Below are positions 54,366-63,279 of a stretch of 64,000 bases of DNA, piece by piece (position 1 is the first letter of the stretch; each line of letters opens with the position of its first letter). The translations under genes and the position numbers were made by a program. The DNA is taken from positions 2,666,001-2,730,000 of the forward strand of contig NZ_CP109598.1 of NCBI RefSeq assembly GCF_036327775.1, given 5' to 3'. This DNA is from Streptomyces sp. NBC_01498. GTDB taxonomy: Bacteria; Actinomycetota; Actinomycetes; Streptomycetales; Streptomycetaceae. The notes under the pieces are model-generated. The model did not search any database and was not told the DNA's origin. It saw only the letters and a list, made by a program, of their open reading frames with translations.

Positions 54366-55208
54366 GTGACCGCCATGAGCGATCACGCCGGGCCCCGGGC
54401 CCTGTCGCCCACGCTGCTCGGGGTCGGGGCCGGGGGCGGAGACGGCGAGTGGCTGCCGGTCACCTCGGGCGAGTCGGGTGCCTCGGTCTTTCGCCGTGCG
54501 GACGCCACGCGGTACGCCAAGTGCGTACCGGCGTCGGACGCGGACGAGTTGAGAGGCGAGCGCGACCGGATCACATGGCTGGGCGAACAGTCCCTGCCGG
54601 GGCCCGAGGTTCTCGACTGGCACTCCGGTGACGCGGGCGCCTGTCTGGTGACGAGCGCCGTCGTCGGTGTACCCGCCGATCAGGTGTCCCCGGAGGAGCT
54701 GTGGGCCGCCTGGGAGCGCATCGGGGACACGGTCCGCCGACTGCACGAGGTGCCGGTGTCCCGGTGCCCGTTCCGGCGGGGGCTGGACTCCATGGTCGCC
54801 GTGGCGCGCGACGTCGTGGCCCGAGACGCGGTGAACCCGGAGTTTCTTCCCGTCGAGCAACAGCACACACCCGCAGGGGAGTTGCTGGCCCGCCTTGTCC
54901 CGCAGGTGCCCCGGCGACGGGAGCAGGAGGCCGCCGACACGGTCGTCTGCCACGGCGACCTGTGTCTGCCCAACATCATTCTCGATCCCGGGACCCTGGA
55001 CGTGTCGGGCTTCATCGACCTCGGCCGCCTCGGCCCCGCCGACCGCCACGCCGATCTGGCCCTGCTGCTCGCCAACGCGCGGGAGACCTGGCCGGACGAG
55101 AACCGGGCGCGGACCGCCTACACGGCGCTCGCCACCCGCTACGGCGTCGCCCTCGACCACGAACGGCTGAGCTTCTACCTCCATCTCGACCCGCTCACCT
55201 GGGGCTGA
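54366..55208 (+). CDS. APH(3'')-type aminoglycoside O-phosphotransferase
   Basis: A 280-residue kinase resembling streptomycin 3''-phosphotransferases (StrA/AphE group): EWLPVTSGESGASVFRR, ERDRITWLGEQSLPGPEVLD, catalytic loop VVCHGDLCLPNIILDP, metal motif GFIDLGRLGPADRHADLALL, ending FYLHLDPLTWG as in that family. It should phosphorylate streptomycin-like aminoglycosides and protect the ribosome; the host need not make streptomycin. GTG 54366 has GGAG 8 nt upstream; ATG 54375 is an alternative. It follows arsC by 92 bp without evident promoter or hairpin. Confidence 0.85.
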   Translation: MTAMSDHAGPRALSPTLLGVGAGGGDGEWLPVTSGESGASVFRRADATRYAKCVPASDADELRGERDRITWLGEQSLPGPEVLDWHSGDAGACLVTSAVVGVPADQVSPEELWAAWERIGDTVRRLHEVPVSRCPFRRGLDSMVAVARDVVARDAVNPEFLPVEQQHTPAGELLARLVPQVPRRREQEAADTVVCHGDLCLPNIILDPGTLDVSGFIDLGRLGPADRHADLALLLANARETWPDENRARTAYTALATRYGVALDHERLSFYLHLDPLTWG

Positions 55209-55366
55209 GCCGCGTCCGACAAGCAGCTTCCGGGCGCACGGGTACGGGCCGGCGCCGGGGGCTCCCGCACGACGGAACAACCCCCCGGCTCACTCACCCG
55301 AACAGGCCAAATGCCCTGATTGGTAGAGACTTTGACCAGGCGGCGCTGCCATGTTCGCCAGCAGGC

Positions 55367-55671
55367 ATGGAGATGCGCCCCGACCTCGTCGTCAGCGCGG
55401 GCAACGACCTGATCGACCCGCTCGCGACGGTCACGCCCAGCCACCTGTCGCAGCCCTTCCTCGTCGTGGGCGCGGAACTGGCCGAGCCACCGGCAATGTC
55501 ACGGCGGTCGACTGGACCGGCGCGTCGTTCCGTGGCGAGGGGCTGGCCGCGTCCTCGGCGTACGACCCGGCCTCGTTCACCGCCGAGCGCTGCGCGGCGG
55601 CGATCAGGGCGGGCGTCGCGGCCGTGCTCAACGACCTGACCGGGATAGTGATCTGGCTCGACGAGGGGTAG
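55367..55671 (+). pseudogene. Frameshifted small conserved-type gene
   Basis: The 5' half reads MEMRPDLVVSAGNDLIDPLA ... FLVVGAELAEPP in one frame; from about 55493 the coding continues in the next frame as GNVTAVDWTGASFRGEGLAA ... GVAAVLNDLTGIVIWLDEG. Restoring one C in GAGCCACC joins the two into a smooth ~101-residue protein (AEPPGNVTAVDW). Either one nucleotide was lost or the assembly has an error. Homologous family not recognised. Confidence 0.65.
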
Positions 55672-55943
55672 TCGTCACGGCGGCGTAACGGCGACGCCCC
55701 GCGTACGGGCGGGGGCCCGACGCGGCGGTTTCGACCGCCTTGGGCGGTTCGCCCCGACCTGCGATGCGCCCGTTGCCACACCACAGCGGTCCGTATCGGC
55801 CCCGTTCAGCGTCCGTTGGGGTCCGGTTTCCTCAACTGGGCCCATCAGTGGGCCCCGGGGCCCTGCGCGTGGGCCCGGACCTGTCTCTAGTCTCCTCGGA
55901 ACCACGGGGTGGACCGGGTACGACGGGGTACGGAGGAGTCCGG

Positions 55944-57578
55944 ATGGCAGGCATACGGTGCGTACGCGGAGCTCCCGGCCGTGGCGAGCGCGGCCAGGGC
56001 GGTGTCGAGTACGTCGCGGTGATCGGCGTGGTCGCGGCGATCATCGGCGCGATCCTGGCGCTCAGCGTTCCCGACGACACCGCCGTGGCGCTGGACGACG
56101 CGGTGTGCCGGATCGTCAACGCCGCCGACGACGGCGCGGACTGCGATTCGGGCAAGGGTGACGGGGACGGGGACGACGGTGGGGGCGGGGACGACGACGG
56201 CGGGCCGCCGGGCGACCCGTTCCAGCCCGCGAAGTGCCTGCTGTCGCAGGAGCAGACGAAGGACACCGTCGTCATCCAGATCCTCTTCATCAAGATCAGC
56301 GGTTCCGAGCAGCTCAAGCTCCAGCAGTGGTCGGACGGCACCGTCACCCTGGAACGCGTCGGCGAAGGCGGCATCGGTGCGACGGCCAGCATCTCCGCCG
56401 GGATACCCGGCCTGAAGGACTGGGGCGGCAGCGCGTCACTGAGCGGCAGTTACATGAGCGGCAGTGGCAGCGGCGGCCAGTGGATGTTCAACGGCAACAA
56501 GACCGGTGACCCGCAGAAGGACCTGGAACTGAACCTGGCGGACGCCAAGGCGTTCGCCGGCGCCCTCAGGCAGAACGACGGATGCCGCTACCAGAGCGGT
56601 TACAACCCCGGCGCGAACATGATCGCCTGCCAGCAGGACGCGGCTGCCAAGATGCCCGACATCCCGCCGGAGCGGGCGCCGGACGTCGACATCACCAAGA
56701 CCAGCACCGAGAAGTCGGGCAGCATCAGCTTCGGCAAGGGCTTCACCAAGGGCAAGGGCGGCAAGGACAAGGACGGCAAGCCGACCGACCTCGGCAGCAT
56801 CTCCGGGGAGTTCGGCACCGGCGCCATGACCGAGGACATCGTGGTCATGCGGGCCAAGACCGGCCCCGACGCCGGGAAGATCACCTTCATCTACACCTTC
56901 AGCGTCGACGCCAAGGGCGGCGAGATCGCCCAGGGCAAGGCCACGCGCATGCAGCAGGTCGCGGTGACGTACAACGCCGCGACGTACGACCAGGAGGAGA
57001 AGGACGGCAAGGAGCACCGCCCCGAGAAGCTGGTCATCACGACGAGTGAGGAGAACGGCGCGGGCGCCGGAGTCCAGGTCGGCGCCGGTGCCAACATCCC
57101 CGGTACGCCGGTGACCATCGACGTCGGCGGCGGTGGCGGCACCATCGAGTCCAAGATTCACACCGAGTCGGCCGAGGTCGTGCTCGACAACGACCCCGAC
57201 AGCAAACTGGTCGAGGACTGGCTGCGCGGCCGGGGCGACTTCCCCGCGAGTGACGTCCTGCCCACCCCGTCGGAGGCGGCGGAGGTCCCCGGCGCGAACG
57301 CCGGACCGCTGGAGCGGCTGCTGCACGACAAGGGCAAGCTGTCCCGGCTCGACTACAACGCCAACACCGACTGGTGGAACGCCTCGCTGGGCATCGGCTT
57401 CGGCATCGCCGCCGGCCAGATCACCGCCGGGTTCAAACTCTTCGGCATCGACATCACGCACGAGGAGAAGAACCAGACCATCACCGGTGACCCCACGTAC
57501 GCCACCGGACCCAAGAACGGCGGCGCGCGGCCGTGGGTGGAATGGACGAACTGCACGCAGACGAAGCCGATCACCTGA
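55944..57578 (+). CDS. Prepilin-headed large exported protein, no known C-terminal domain
   Basis: A 544-residue protein. The header is G17|Q18-GGVE22-Y23, a hydrophobic helix (VAVIGVVAAIIGAILAL), AVC55-RIVNAADDGAD-C67, then an Asp/Gly linker. This matches the header of the toxin at 32893. The remainder is beta-rich: LEGV..., SASLSGSYMSGSGSGGQWMF, DITKTSTEKSGSISFGKGF, IVVMRAKTGPDAGKITFIYT, GAGVQVGAGANIPGTPVTID, and a C-terminal TDWWNASLGIGFGIAAGQIT. Two cysteine pairs outside the header could form disulfides. The start ATG has GGAGGAG upstream. No immunity gene follows. It could be a wall-associated sensor, adhesin or pore-forming toxin; the sequence alone does not tell. Confidence 0.72.
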   Translation: MAGIRCVRGAPGRGERGQGGVEYVAVIGVVAAIIGAILALSVPDDTAVALDDAVCRIVNAADDGADCDSGKGDGDGDDGGGGDDDGGPPGDPFQPAKCLLSQEQTKDTVVIQILFIKISGSEQLKLQQWSDGTVTLERVGEGGIGATASISAGIPGLKDWGGSASLSGSYMSGSGSGGQWMFNGNKTGDPQKDLELNLADAKAFAGALRQNDGCRYQSGYNPGANMIACQQDAAAKMPDIPPERAPDVDITKTSTEKSGSISFGKGFTKGKGGKDKDGKPTDLGSISGEFGTGAMTEDIVVMRAKTGPDAGKITFIYTFSVDAKGGEIAQGKATRMQQVAVTYNAATYDQEEKDGKEHRPEKLVITTSEENGAGAGVQVGAGANIPGTPVTIDVGGGGGTIESKIHTESAEVVLDNDPDSKLVEDWLRGRGDFPASDVLPTPSEAAEVPGANAGPLERLLHDKGKLSRLDYNANTDWWNASLGIGFGIAAGQITAGFKLFGIDITHEEKNQTITGDPTYATGPKNGGARPWVEWTNCTQTKPIT

Positions 57579-57597
57579 GTCGGCACCACGTGGCATA

Positions 57598-57630
57598 CCG
57601 GCCGGGCCCGGCCTCGCCTGGCCCGGCCGG
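57598..57630 (+). terminator. Hairpin after the prepilin-headed gene
   Basis: A perfect 11-bp stem, CCGGCCGGGCC / GGCCCGGCCGG, with an 11-nt loop, 20 bp after the stop codon. Confidence 0.75.
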
Positions 57631-57744
57631 AACTGATGTCCACCGCCCGCCTGTTGGAGATCGGTGACGCGCTCCAGCACTCGGGGGGTTCGGAGCGCCA
57701 GAAGGCTCGGGGGATTCGGAGGGCTCAGAAGGCCCGGAGGGAGC

Positions 57745-57773
57745 GGGTCCGCCGGTGGCCGGCCGGCGGACCC
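57745..57773 (-). terminator. Hairpin after the amidase gene
   Basis: A perfect 11-bp stem, GGGTCCGCCGG / CCGGCGGACCC, with a 7-nt loop, about 46 bp past the amidase stop. Confidence 0.75.
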
Positions 57774-57818
57774 CTGTACGAAACGAGCGCCGGGGATACC
57801 CGCCGGGCCGGGGCCGCG

Positions 57819-59462
57819 TCAGGGAGCGCAGGAGTCCCCGGGGCGGGTGGAAACGGTGAGAGCCGTGCAGCGGTACGGAGCCGGATTGATCACCGTCGGC
57901 GGCCGGCGCAGCTTGGTGGCCTGCTCGTAGTCATGGGCGTATCCGACGAGGGTGGGCTCGCTCCACGCCCGGCCGAGGAACGAGATGCTGAACGGCCGCC
58001 TGTTGGCGGCCTGGTAGCCGGCCGGGACACTGATCGAGGGGTACCCCGCCTTCGCGCCGATGCCCGCGCTCCCGCTGTTGGCGAAAAGCAGCGACGTCAG
58101 GTCGTTGTCCTTCATGACGGCGTCGATGCGGTCCTTGCTGTCGGCCAGATCCTGCGCCCGGCTCGCCCGGTAGGCGGCCGTGTCGGCGCTGTCGGCGCCG
58201 AGGTCCTTGGCTTCGGAGTTGAGCGCGTTGACCTGTCCGAACTTCAACGCCGCACCGGCGTGGGCGTTGTTGAACGCGATGATGTCGGCGAGGGTCTTCA
58301 TCGGGGCTTTCTTCGGAAGCCGGGCCAGATACGCGTTCAGGTCGCGCTTGAACTCGTAGGACAGGACGGTCGAGGAGCGGCCCGAGGTGTCCAGGGTGAC
58401 ATCGACGAGCGTCGCGCCCTGGGCCGTGAGAGCGGTGACGGCCGCGTCCCAGAGGGCCCGGTTGTCGGTTCCCGCGGCCGGGACCTGACTGGCGACGACG
58501 CCGATACGGGCCCCTTCCAGGGCGGTGGTCGACAGATCCTTGACGAAGTCGTGCCCGACGAGCGGGTTGGAGGCGGTGGCCGGGTCCGCCGGATCCCTGC
58601 CGTCGAGCGCGGTGAGCGTGGCCGCGGCGTCGGCGACCGTGCGGGTGAGCGGGCCGGCCGTGTCCTGGCTGGCGGCGATCGGAACGATGCCCGTACGGCT
58701 GACCAGCCCCACGGTCGGCTTGATGCCCACGACGGAGTTGGAGTACGCGGGACTGAGAATGGATCCGGAGGTCTCGGTCCCGACGGTGACGGCCGCAAGG
58801 CCGATCGAGGCCGCGACGCCCGAACCGCCGCTGGATCCGCTCGGCGTCTGGCTCGTGTCGTACGCGTTGAGCACCTGCCCGCCGAGCGAGCTGTAGCCAC
58901 CGGGCATCCCGCTGGTCAGGTAGTTGGCGAACTCGGTGAGGTTGGCCTTGCCGAGGATGACCGCGCCGGCCTTGCGGAACTGCGCGACGATCGGTGCGTC
59001 CTTCGCGGGATACGAGTCGGCGAGCGCCACCGAACCCGCCGTGGTCGGCATACCCGCCACATCGATGTTGTCCTTGACGATGACCGGTACACCGAGCAGC
59101 GGGCTGTGCGGCCCCTTGCCCCGCCGCGCCCGGTCGGCGGCGGCGGCTTCCTTCATCGCGTCGGGGTTGACGGAGCGTACCGCGTTGAGCGAGGGCCCCT
59201 GGGAGTTGAGGGCCCGTATGCGTTCCAGATACGCCTTGGTGAGCGTGGTACTGGAGACCTTGCCGGAGCTGAGGAAACCGTCCAACTGGGCTACGGTCAC
59301 CGTCCCGAGGTCGATGGACAAGGGTCTCTCGGAATGACGCCCGGTCGCGTCGGCTCTGGATGTGGTCACCGACGCCGTACCGGCGACCATCAGGACGGCC
59401 ATGGCGAGGGCGGTGGCGTGACGCCGGTCGAACCGTTCACGAGCTGCGGAGTTGCTTTTGAT
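57819..59462 (-). CDS. Secreted amidase (amidase signature family), apparent AUC start
   Basis: A 547-residue protein if started at ATC 59462. The amidase-signature Ser-Ser-Lys triad is visible in VIVKDNIDV (Lys), [17 protein letters not shown] (Ser) and [13 protein letters not shown], with [12 protein letters not shown]. Started at ATC, the N-terminus reads I(M)[19 protein letters not shown] and continues into a hydrophobic core, an ideal (twin-Arg-like) signal peptide, and AGGAG lies 6 nt upstream of the ATC. The first in-frame ATG (59402) has no ribosome site and would cut off the basic part of the signal. Substrate unknown; members hydrolyse amides of peptides, nitrile products or fatty acids. 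A hairpin follows. Confidence 0.85.
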   Translation of the reverse strand: MKSNSAARERFDRRHATALAMAVLMVAGTASVTTSRADATGRHSERPLSIDLGTVTVAQLDGFLSSGKVSSTTLTKAYLERIRALNSQGPSLNAVRSVNPDAMKEAAAADRARRGKGPHSPLLGVPVIVKDNIDVAGMPTTAGSVALADSYPAKDAPIVAQFRKAGAVILGKANLTEFANYLTSGMPGGYSSLGGQVLNAYDTSQTPSGSSGGSGVAASIGLAAVTVGTETSGSILSPAYSNSVVGIKPTVGLVSRTGIVPIAASQDTAGPLTRTVADAAATLTALDGRDPADPATASNPLVGHDFVKDLSTTALEGARIGVVASQVPAAGTDNRALWDAAVTALTAQGATLVDVTLDTSGRSSTVLSYEFKRDLNAYLARLPKKAPMKTLADIIAFNNAHAGAALKFGQVNALNSEAKDLGADSADTAAYRASRAQDLADSKDRIDAVMKDNDLTSLLFANSGSAGIGAKAGYPSISVPAGYQAANRRPFSISFLGRAWSEPTLVGYAHDYEQATKLRRPPTVINPAPYRCTALTVSTRPGDSCAP

Positions 59463-59696
59463 CGGAGGCTCCTAGCGAGGGATACGAATATGCGTGTCCT
59501 CAGCATGGAAACGGCGATCTGGGTCCGCCGTGTGTCCGCGTGATCTCGATCGAGTTGCCATCACCGCAGTCGGCCCCGGTCCGGCGGACGACACGACCCG
59601 CCCACCTGCGGCCCGCCGACACCGGGGAGAGCGGAAGGACGGCGGGCGGTTGGACGGTGCGCGTACATAGCTCAACGCGGTGGGCGACGCGACTTT
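59463..59696. other. Intergenic region between the amidase and the right-hand island
   Basis: About 234 bp holding the amidase promoter side and the left border of a lower-GC region. No direct repeats, tRNA end or integrase remnant were seen at the border. Confidence 0.4.
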
Positions 59697-60011
59697 TCAC
59701 AACGTCGATGGGGCCGACACGACCGGTGGGGCCCGTCGACGTTCTGCCGTGAGAGCAGCGGCGGACGATACGGGAGCCGAAGTCGTGAGGAGTTGGCCCC
59801 AACGCGCCTCCACCTGGTCGCGCTGCACTTTGGTCGGGCCAGTCGGCGTTTCGAAGTGCGGCAGGTCGTAGTCTCCGTCGCCGGTAAACGCTCCGAGCAC
59901 GGCCTCAGCAGTGGCGAGGACTTGCTGGAACCACCAGAAGTAGTCGTACTGGACGTGGTAGCCAGGCGCTCGATCCGGATTCTCTTCACCCGTCCCGGGT
60001 GTTTTCCTCAC
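59697..60011 (-). CDS. Small aromatic-rich hypothetical protein
   Basis: A 104-residue protein with YHVQYDYFWWFQQVLATAEA, then GDGDYDLPHFETPTGPTKVQ, and a short Ala/Arg tail. Codon third positions in the central part are nearly all G or C, as in real genes, although the GTG start at 60011 has no clear Shine-Dalgarno and may not be the true one. No family recognised. It is divergent from the DGQHR-like gene, with 72 bp between them. Confidence 0.5.
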   Translation of the reverse strand: MRKTPGTGEENPDRAPGYHVQYDYFWWFQQVLATAEAVLGAFTGDGDYDLPHFETPTGPTKVQRDQVEARWGQLLTTSAPVSSAAALTAERRRAPPVVSAPSTL

Positions 60012-60083
60012 GATGGCAACAACATCGGGGAAAGTGCCAGCAATCGACCGTCACGCTCCGTCCTGTCAAGCGTTGGACAGGCT

Positions 60084-61190
60084 ATGACCGTCATGCTTCA
60101 CGCCGGGGCCACGTCCTACGGCGGGCCCTCCATCTGTCTAAGTCCCCTGCGTGCCGTGCCCTTCACGCGGCATTGGGCGCTTGAGGTACCAGCGCTGGAA
60201 CTCGCATCGCTGGCCGCCGAAGCACGTGACCCCCACCGGCTGAGGGCGAGGCGGGGATACCTTAACGACAGCAGCCGCACGCTCGCCCTGGCGCAATTGC
60301 TGAAGACAGCTCCGCGGGACTTCGGTGCGGTCGGCACGATCGTCCTCGGGGCCGACAGCGTCAGCCCGGTACCGGGACCAGCGCCCTTCGCGGCACAACT
60401 TCGGCTGAACGGAGTCGAATGCATCGACGGCCTGCAGCGTCTGCGGATCATCGACGAAGCCATCGAATCGTGCCAGATTGATCTGCTCGAAGAGTCGGTC
60501 TTCCGCATCGATGTCTTCACCGAAACCGAACGAGCGCGCGCACGCCGACTGCACGACCGTGCTGACGAGTTCGTCAACGGCCGAAATGCGCAGGACCGTC
60601 TGGTGTCCTGCCCCAACATCACACGGCTGATGAACGCCAACTGGGAGCGAGGGAGCTTCAATCCTCTCCGCGGCGTCTCCAGCGGCCCGCACGCTGTCCC
60701 GTACACCATGGCCGAGGTCACCATGGCTCTCGCGTGCATCTCAGGAGACGGACCGGACCTCGCGCACACAGCGTCCACCCCTGAAGGACTCGAAGCGCTC
60801 TGGAACGATCAGAGTTCCGGCGCCTACCGCGCGCTGTTCCACGCAGGCATGGAGCCGGTAGGTGTCGTACGCGCCATCGAAGCGCGGAGGGCGGCCCGCG
60901 ACGCTCTGGCGACCCTGCCGCTGTCTCGTTCCACCAGGGGTCATGGACGCCTCTTGCAGTACGCCCCCGAACTCATTATCTGGGCAGCCTGTCGGATTCT
61001 CCCCCGTAAGGAACTGCACGACCCCACCTCGGTTTTCCCCTGGGACGAGATGAATCGATCAGAGGTAGGATCTGCCGCCATCACGGCGGCCGAGGAACTA
61101 GTCGAGCGCTACCGGCGGATCGAGCCTGGTCAGCACATGTATTGCATGAAAGCCCCGCTGCTTACCCTCTGGCATCATCTCGTGCGCTGA
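60084..61190 (+). CDS. DGQHR-like protein (DndB-type fold suspected)
   Basis: A 368-residue soluble protein. The central motif GVECIDGLQRLRIIDEAIES resembles the IxDGQHRL motif of DGQHR/DndB proteins, which read or regulate DNA phosphorothioate modification and other defence functions. FRIDVFTETERARARRLHDR then ADEFVNGRNAQDRLVSCPNI matches the 'F.dIN...pv' part of that family, whereas the first domain (FTRHWALEVPALELASLAAE, YLNDSSRTLALAQLLKTAPR) is less familiar. The C-terminal half is helical and unassigned. The start is ATG 60084; ATG 60093 is possible. It converges with the ATPase operon. Confidence 0.65.
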   Translation: MTVMLHAGATSYGGPSICLSPLRAVPFTRHWALEVPALELASLAAEARDPHRLRARRGYLNDSSRTLALAQLLKTAPRDFGAVGTIVLGADSVSPVPGPAPFAAQLRLNGVECIDGLQRLRIIDEAIESCQIDLLEESVFRIDVFTETERARARRLHDRADEFVNGRNAQDRLVSCPNITRLMNANWERGSFNPLRGVSSGPHAVPYTMAEVTMALACISGDGPDLAHTASTPEGLEALWNDQSSGAYRALFHAGMEPVGVVRAIEARRAARDALATLPLSRSTRGHGRLLQYAPELIIWAACRILPRKELHDPTSVFPWDEMNRSEVGSAAITAAEELVERYRRIEPGQHMYCMKAPLLTLWHHLVR

Positions 61191-61210
61191 CGCCAGAAGC
61201 GCCGGACATC

Positions 61211-61966
61211 TCACGGCCGCCGGATTCTCCAGTCCGGCCCGTGAGACATCCACGGTGGTACCGACAAAGGCGAGTAGCGCATGGTCTCTTCGGTCCGGAA
61301 ATCTGCGAATCGTCCCGCAACCCCGTCGCGCAGCAACAGCCAGTCCGAGTCCGCCGTTTCCGGCGCGATGTCAGTCCTCAGCCGGAGCAAACCAAGATCG
61401 CCCGAGCTCAGGGCCAACTCTTCGCCCGTACCGCTCACGATCCACTGCGAGGCGCGAACAGCACGCAGCAGAGACCCACGGCGGTAGACATATCCCAATG
61501 CGGCCAGCCAGTGATGGATCTGCGTCAGCCGCAAGGGCCCGGAGCAGGCGTGGAGAGTCAGCCGGGTCACCTGCTCGAGGGTGCGCGGTCCGGGGAGCGG
61601 ACCGTGCCGGAAGAGGCCGTACCGGCCAGGTCCTGCCCAGCAGAATCTGCGGTCCGCCGCCAGCGCCGTCACTGCGGAAGCCATCGGGATGTCCCGGTCG
61701 AACTTGCGCTCCACCATGACCCTCAGCCGGTCCACCGGTTGTGGTGAGCCGGCCGTGCATGCCGCGGCGTACAACAGGTCCTGCTGCCGCTTTTCGGCCG
61801 GTCCTCGGCAGGCGCATTCCTCGATCTCCCACACGCTGAGCGGAGCCGCGCACCAAGGACAGCGACCTGCAGCCGCCTCGGCTCCCGGCCGCTGCCAGCC
61901 AAGGCTCATCGGAGAGCTGTCGCCCACTCTCGCACCGGCGGCCGGTCCGTGCCCGCCGACCGTCAT
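61211..61966 (-). CDS. Zinc-ribbon/winged-helix protein of the ATPase operon
   Basis: A 251-residue soluble protein. Near the N-terminus is a zinc-ribbon motif CPWCAAPLSVWEIEECAC. Two probable winged-helix segments follow: LRVMVERKFDRDIPMASAVT / LAADRRFCWAGPGRYGLF, and LRLTQIHHWLAALGYVYRRG. The C-terminus is PPWMSHGPDWRIRRP. It looks like a DNA- or RNA-binding specificity factor. The ATG start overlaps the ATPase stop (ATGA), so the two are coupled. Confidence 0.7.
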   Translation of the reverse strand: MTVGGHGPAAGARVGDSSPMSLGWQRPGAEAAAGRCPWCAAPLSVWEIEECACRGPAEKRQQDLLYAAACTAGSPQPVDRLRVMVERKFDRDIPMASAVTALAADRRFCWAGPGRYGLFRHGPLPGPRTLEQVTRLTLHACSGPLRLTQIHHWLAALGYVYRRGSLLRAVRASQWIVSGTGEELALSSGDLGLLRLRTDIAPETADSDWLLLRDGVAGRFADFRTEETMRYSPLSVPPWMSHGPDWRIRRP

Positions 61967-63279
61967 CCGCGGGTCCAGTCGACACCGGACGGCCGACCGA
62001 GTCCGGTCGGCACAGGATCGGTCACGTCGAAGAAGTCGATGACGTCCTGAGCATCGACACGATCCAGGTTTCTGCCGGCCGCAGCCTCCAGCACCTCGTG
62101 CGCCTTGCGCAGAACATCACGCGGTTTCCGCAGGGATCGGTTGAACAGGCAGCTCACGGCTTCCTCGGTGAATGGATACAGTTCGTCGCCGCATACCCGG
62201 GTGACGCCCGGTTTGGTCGCCGCACGCAGGTAGGGGCGCAACAGTTGGGCAGCCTGCGCGGCATCACGCAGCGGGGGCAGCTTGACGGTGCATCCCGCGT
62301 TCTGTTCGGTGAGCGCGAACGATGGCAGGTCGGCCAGCCGCCAGGGATTCTCGAGGGTGATGGCCGCCCTGGGGTGCATGGTTACGACCAGGGTGACCAT
62401 GTCGGCCATGGGCATCGTTTCGACGATCAGGTCACGGAACCGTTCAACCTCCAGCTCACGCTTTGCCTTCGCCGTCCCGCTGTTCGCCAAGTCCTCCAAC
62501 TGGTCGCAGAAGACGAGTACATGCTTCACTCCCGCTGCTGCGGCGAAGAGTAGAAAAGTCGCCATCTGGACAGCACCACTGCGCGAACGTGTTGTCGGGG
62601 TAATACCCGTCACATACTCCTCGGCCGCTGTTGGATCACCCTCACACAGTGCGGCGATGAGCTTTTCGTCAGGCGGCCCGAGAGTGCGGCCGAGAAGAGA
62701 GCGGTGTCCGGCGGACACGACGGCAGCCAGTTTCTTTACGTCGCTGATTCCGGTGTTGTCCACGATCCTTTTCCGGATCCTTCCGGCAAGTGTGGTCCCG
62801 TCCTCGGCCCGAACCTTGATCGCGTTCTCCACTGCCGCAAAGAAAGCGGCCGCCAGCGTGCGTACTTGCACGGTATCAAATCCGGTCAATAGACAGCAGA
62901 TCGGCACTTCGGCCGCGTCGTCCTCGTCCAGTCCGGCCGACAGATAGACCTCCTCGCCAAAATCGGCATTGATCCGAGCAGCCATGTGCTGCATGAGAAC
63001 GGACTTACCGAATCCGCGAGCGTCGGAGTCGCCGTTGACGACGCCTTCCGACCACAAGTACCCGAACTTTAATCCGCCGTAAGACATACGAAGCACGAAC
63101 TTCTCGACAACTTGCCTCAATTGCTCGGCATGTACATCCGGCTCGTACAGGAGGCCATTCTCACGTGCCTCGATTCCTCCGAAACGAGCCACTCCGGTCG
63201 CCGGGAAGGGATTGCGGCTCAGGTTCCATTCGCGCTTGATCCAGAGGACCGGCGAGACCAGATCACCGTTGTACGTCAT
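61963..63279 (-). CDS. P-loop ATPase with TTA leucine codon
   Basis: A 438-residue AAA/STAND-like ATPase. The Walker A region reads NGDSDARGFGKSVLMQHMAA (RGFGKS, with the first Gly replaced), Walker B is VLVFCDQLEDL, and a sensor-like VTLVVTMHPRAAI follows. The N-terminal VLWIKREWNLSRNPFPATGV resembles the RxxNPF motif of transposition/defence ATPases (TniB/Orc-like), and the C-terminus SLRKPRDVLRKAHEVLEAAA resembles the Orc/Cdc6 lid. Leu in YGGLKFGY is encoded by TTA (63070-63072). The start is coupled to the upstream gene (ATGA). Confidence 0.75.
   Translation of the reverse strand: MTYNGDLVSPVLWIKREWNLSRNPFPATGVARFGGIEARENGLLYEPDVHAEQLRQVVEKFVLRMSYGGLKFGYLWSEGVVNGDSDARGFGKSVLMQHMAARINADFGEEVYLSAGLDEDDAAEVPICCLLTGFDTVQVRTLAAAFFAAVENAIKVRAEDGTTLAGRIRKRIVDNTGISDVKKLAAVVSAGHRSLLGRTLGPPDEKLIAALCEGDPTAAEEYVTGITPTTRSRSGAVQMATFLLFAAAAGVKHVLVFCDQLEDLANSGTAKAKRELEVERFRDLIVETMPMADMVTLVVTMHPRAAITLENPWRLADLPSFALTEQNAGCTVKLPPLRDAAQAAQLLRPYLRAATKPGVTRVCGDELYPFTEEAVSCLFNRSLRKPRDVLRKAHEVLEAAAGRNLDRVDAQDVIDFFDVTDPVPTGLGRPSGVDWTRG

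Noticed and set aside
54366..55208. Aminoglycoside kinase as a sign of a streptomycin biosynthesis cluster
   Set aside because: No str genes, glycosyltransferases or inositol enzymes are near; it reads better as stand-alone resistance.
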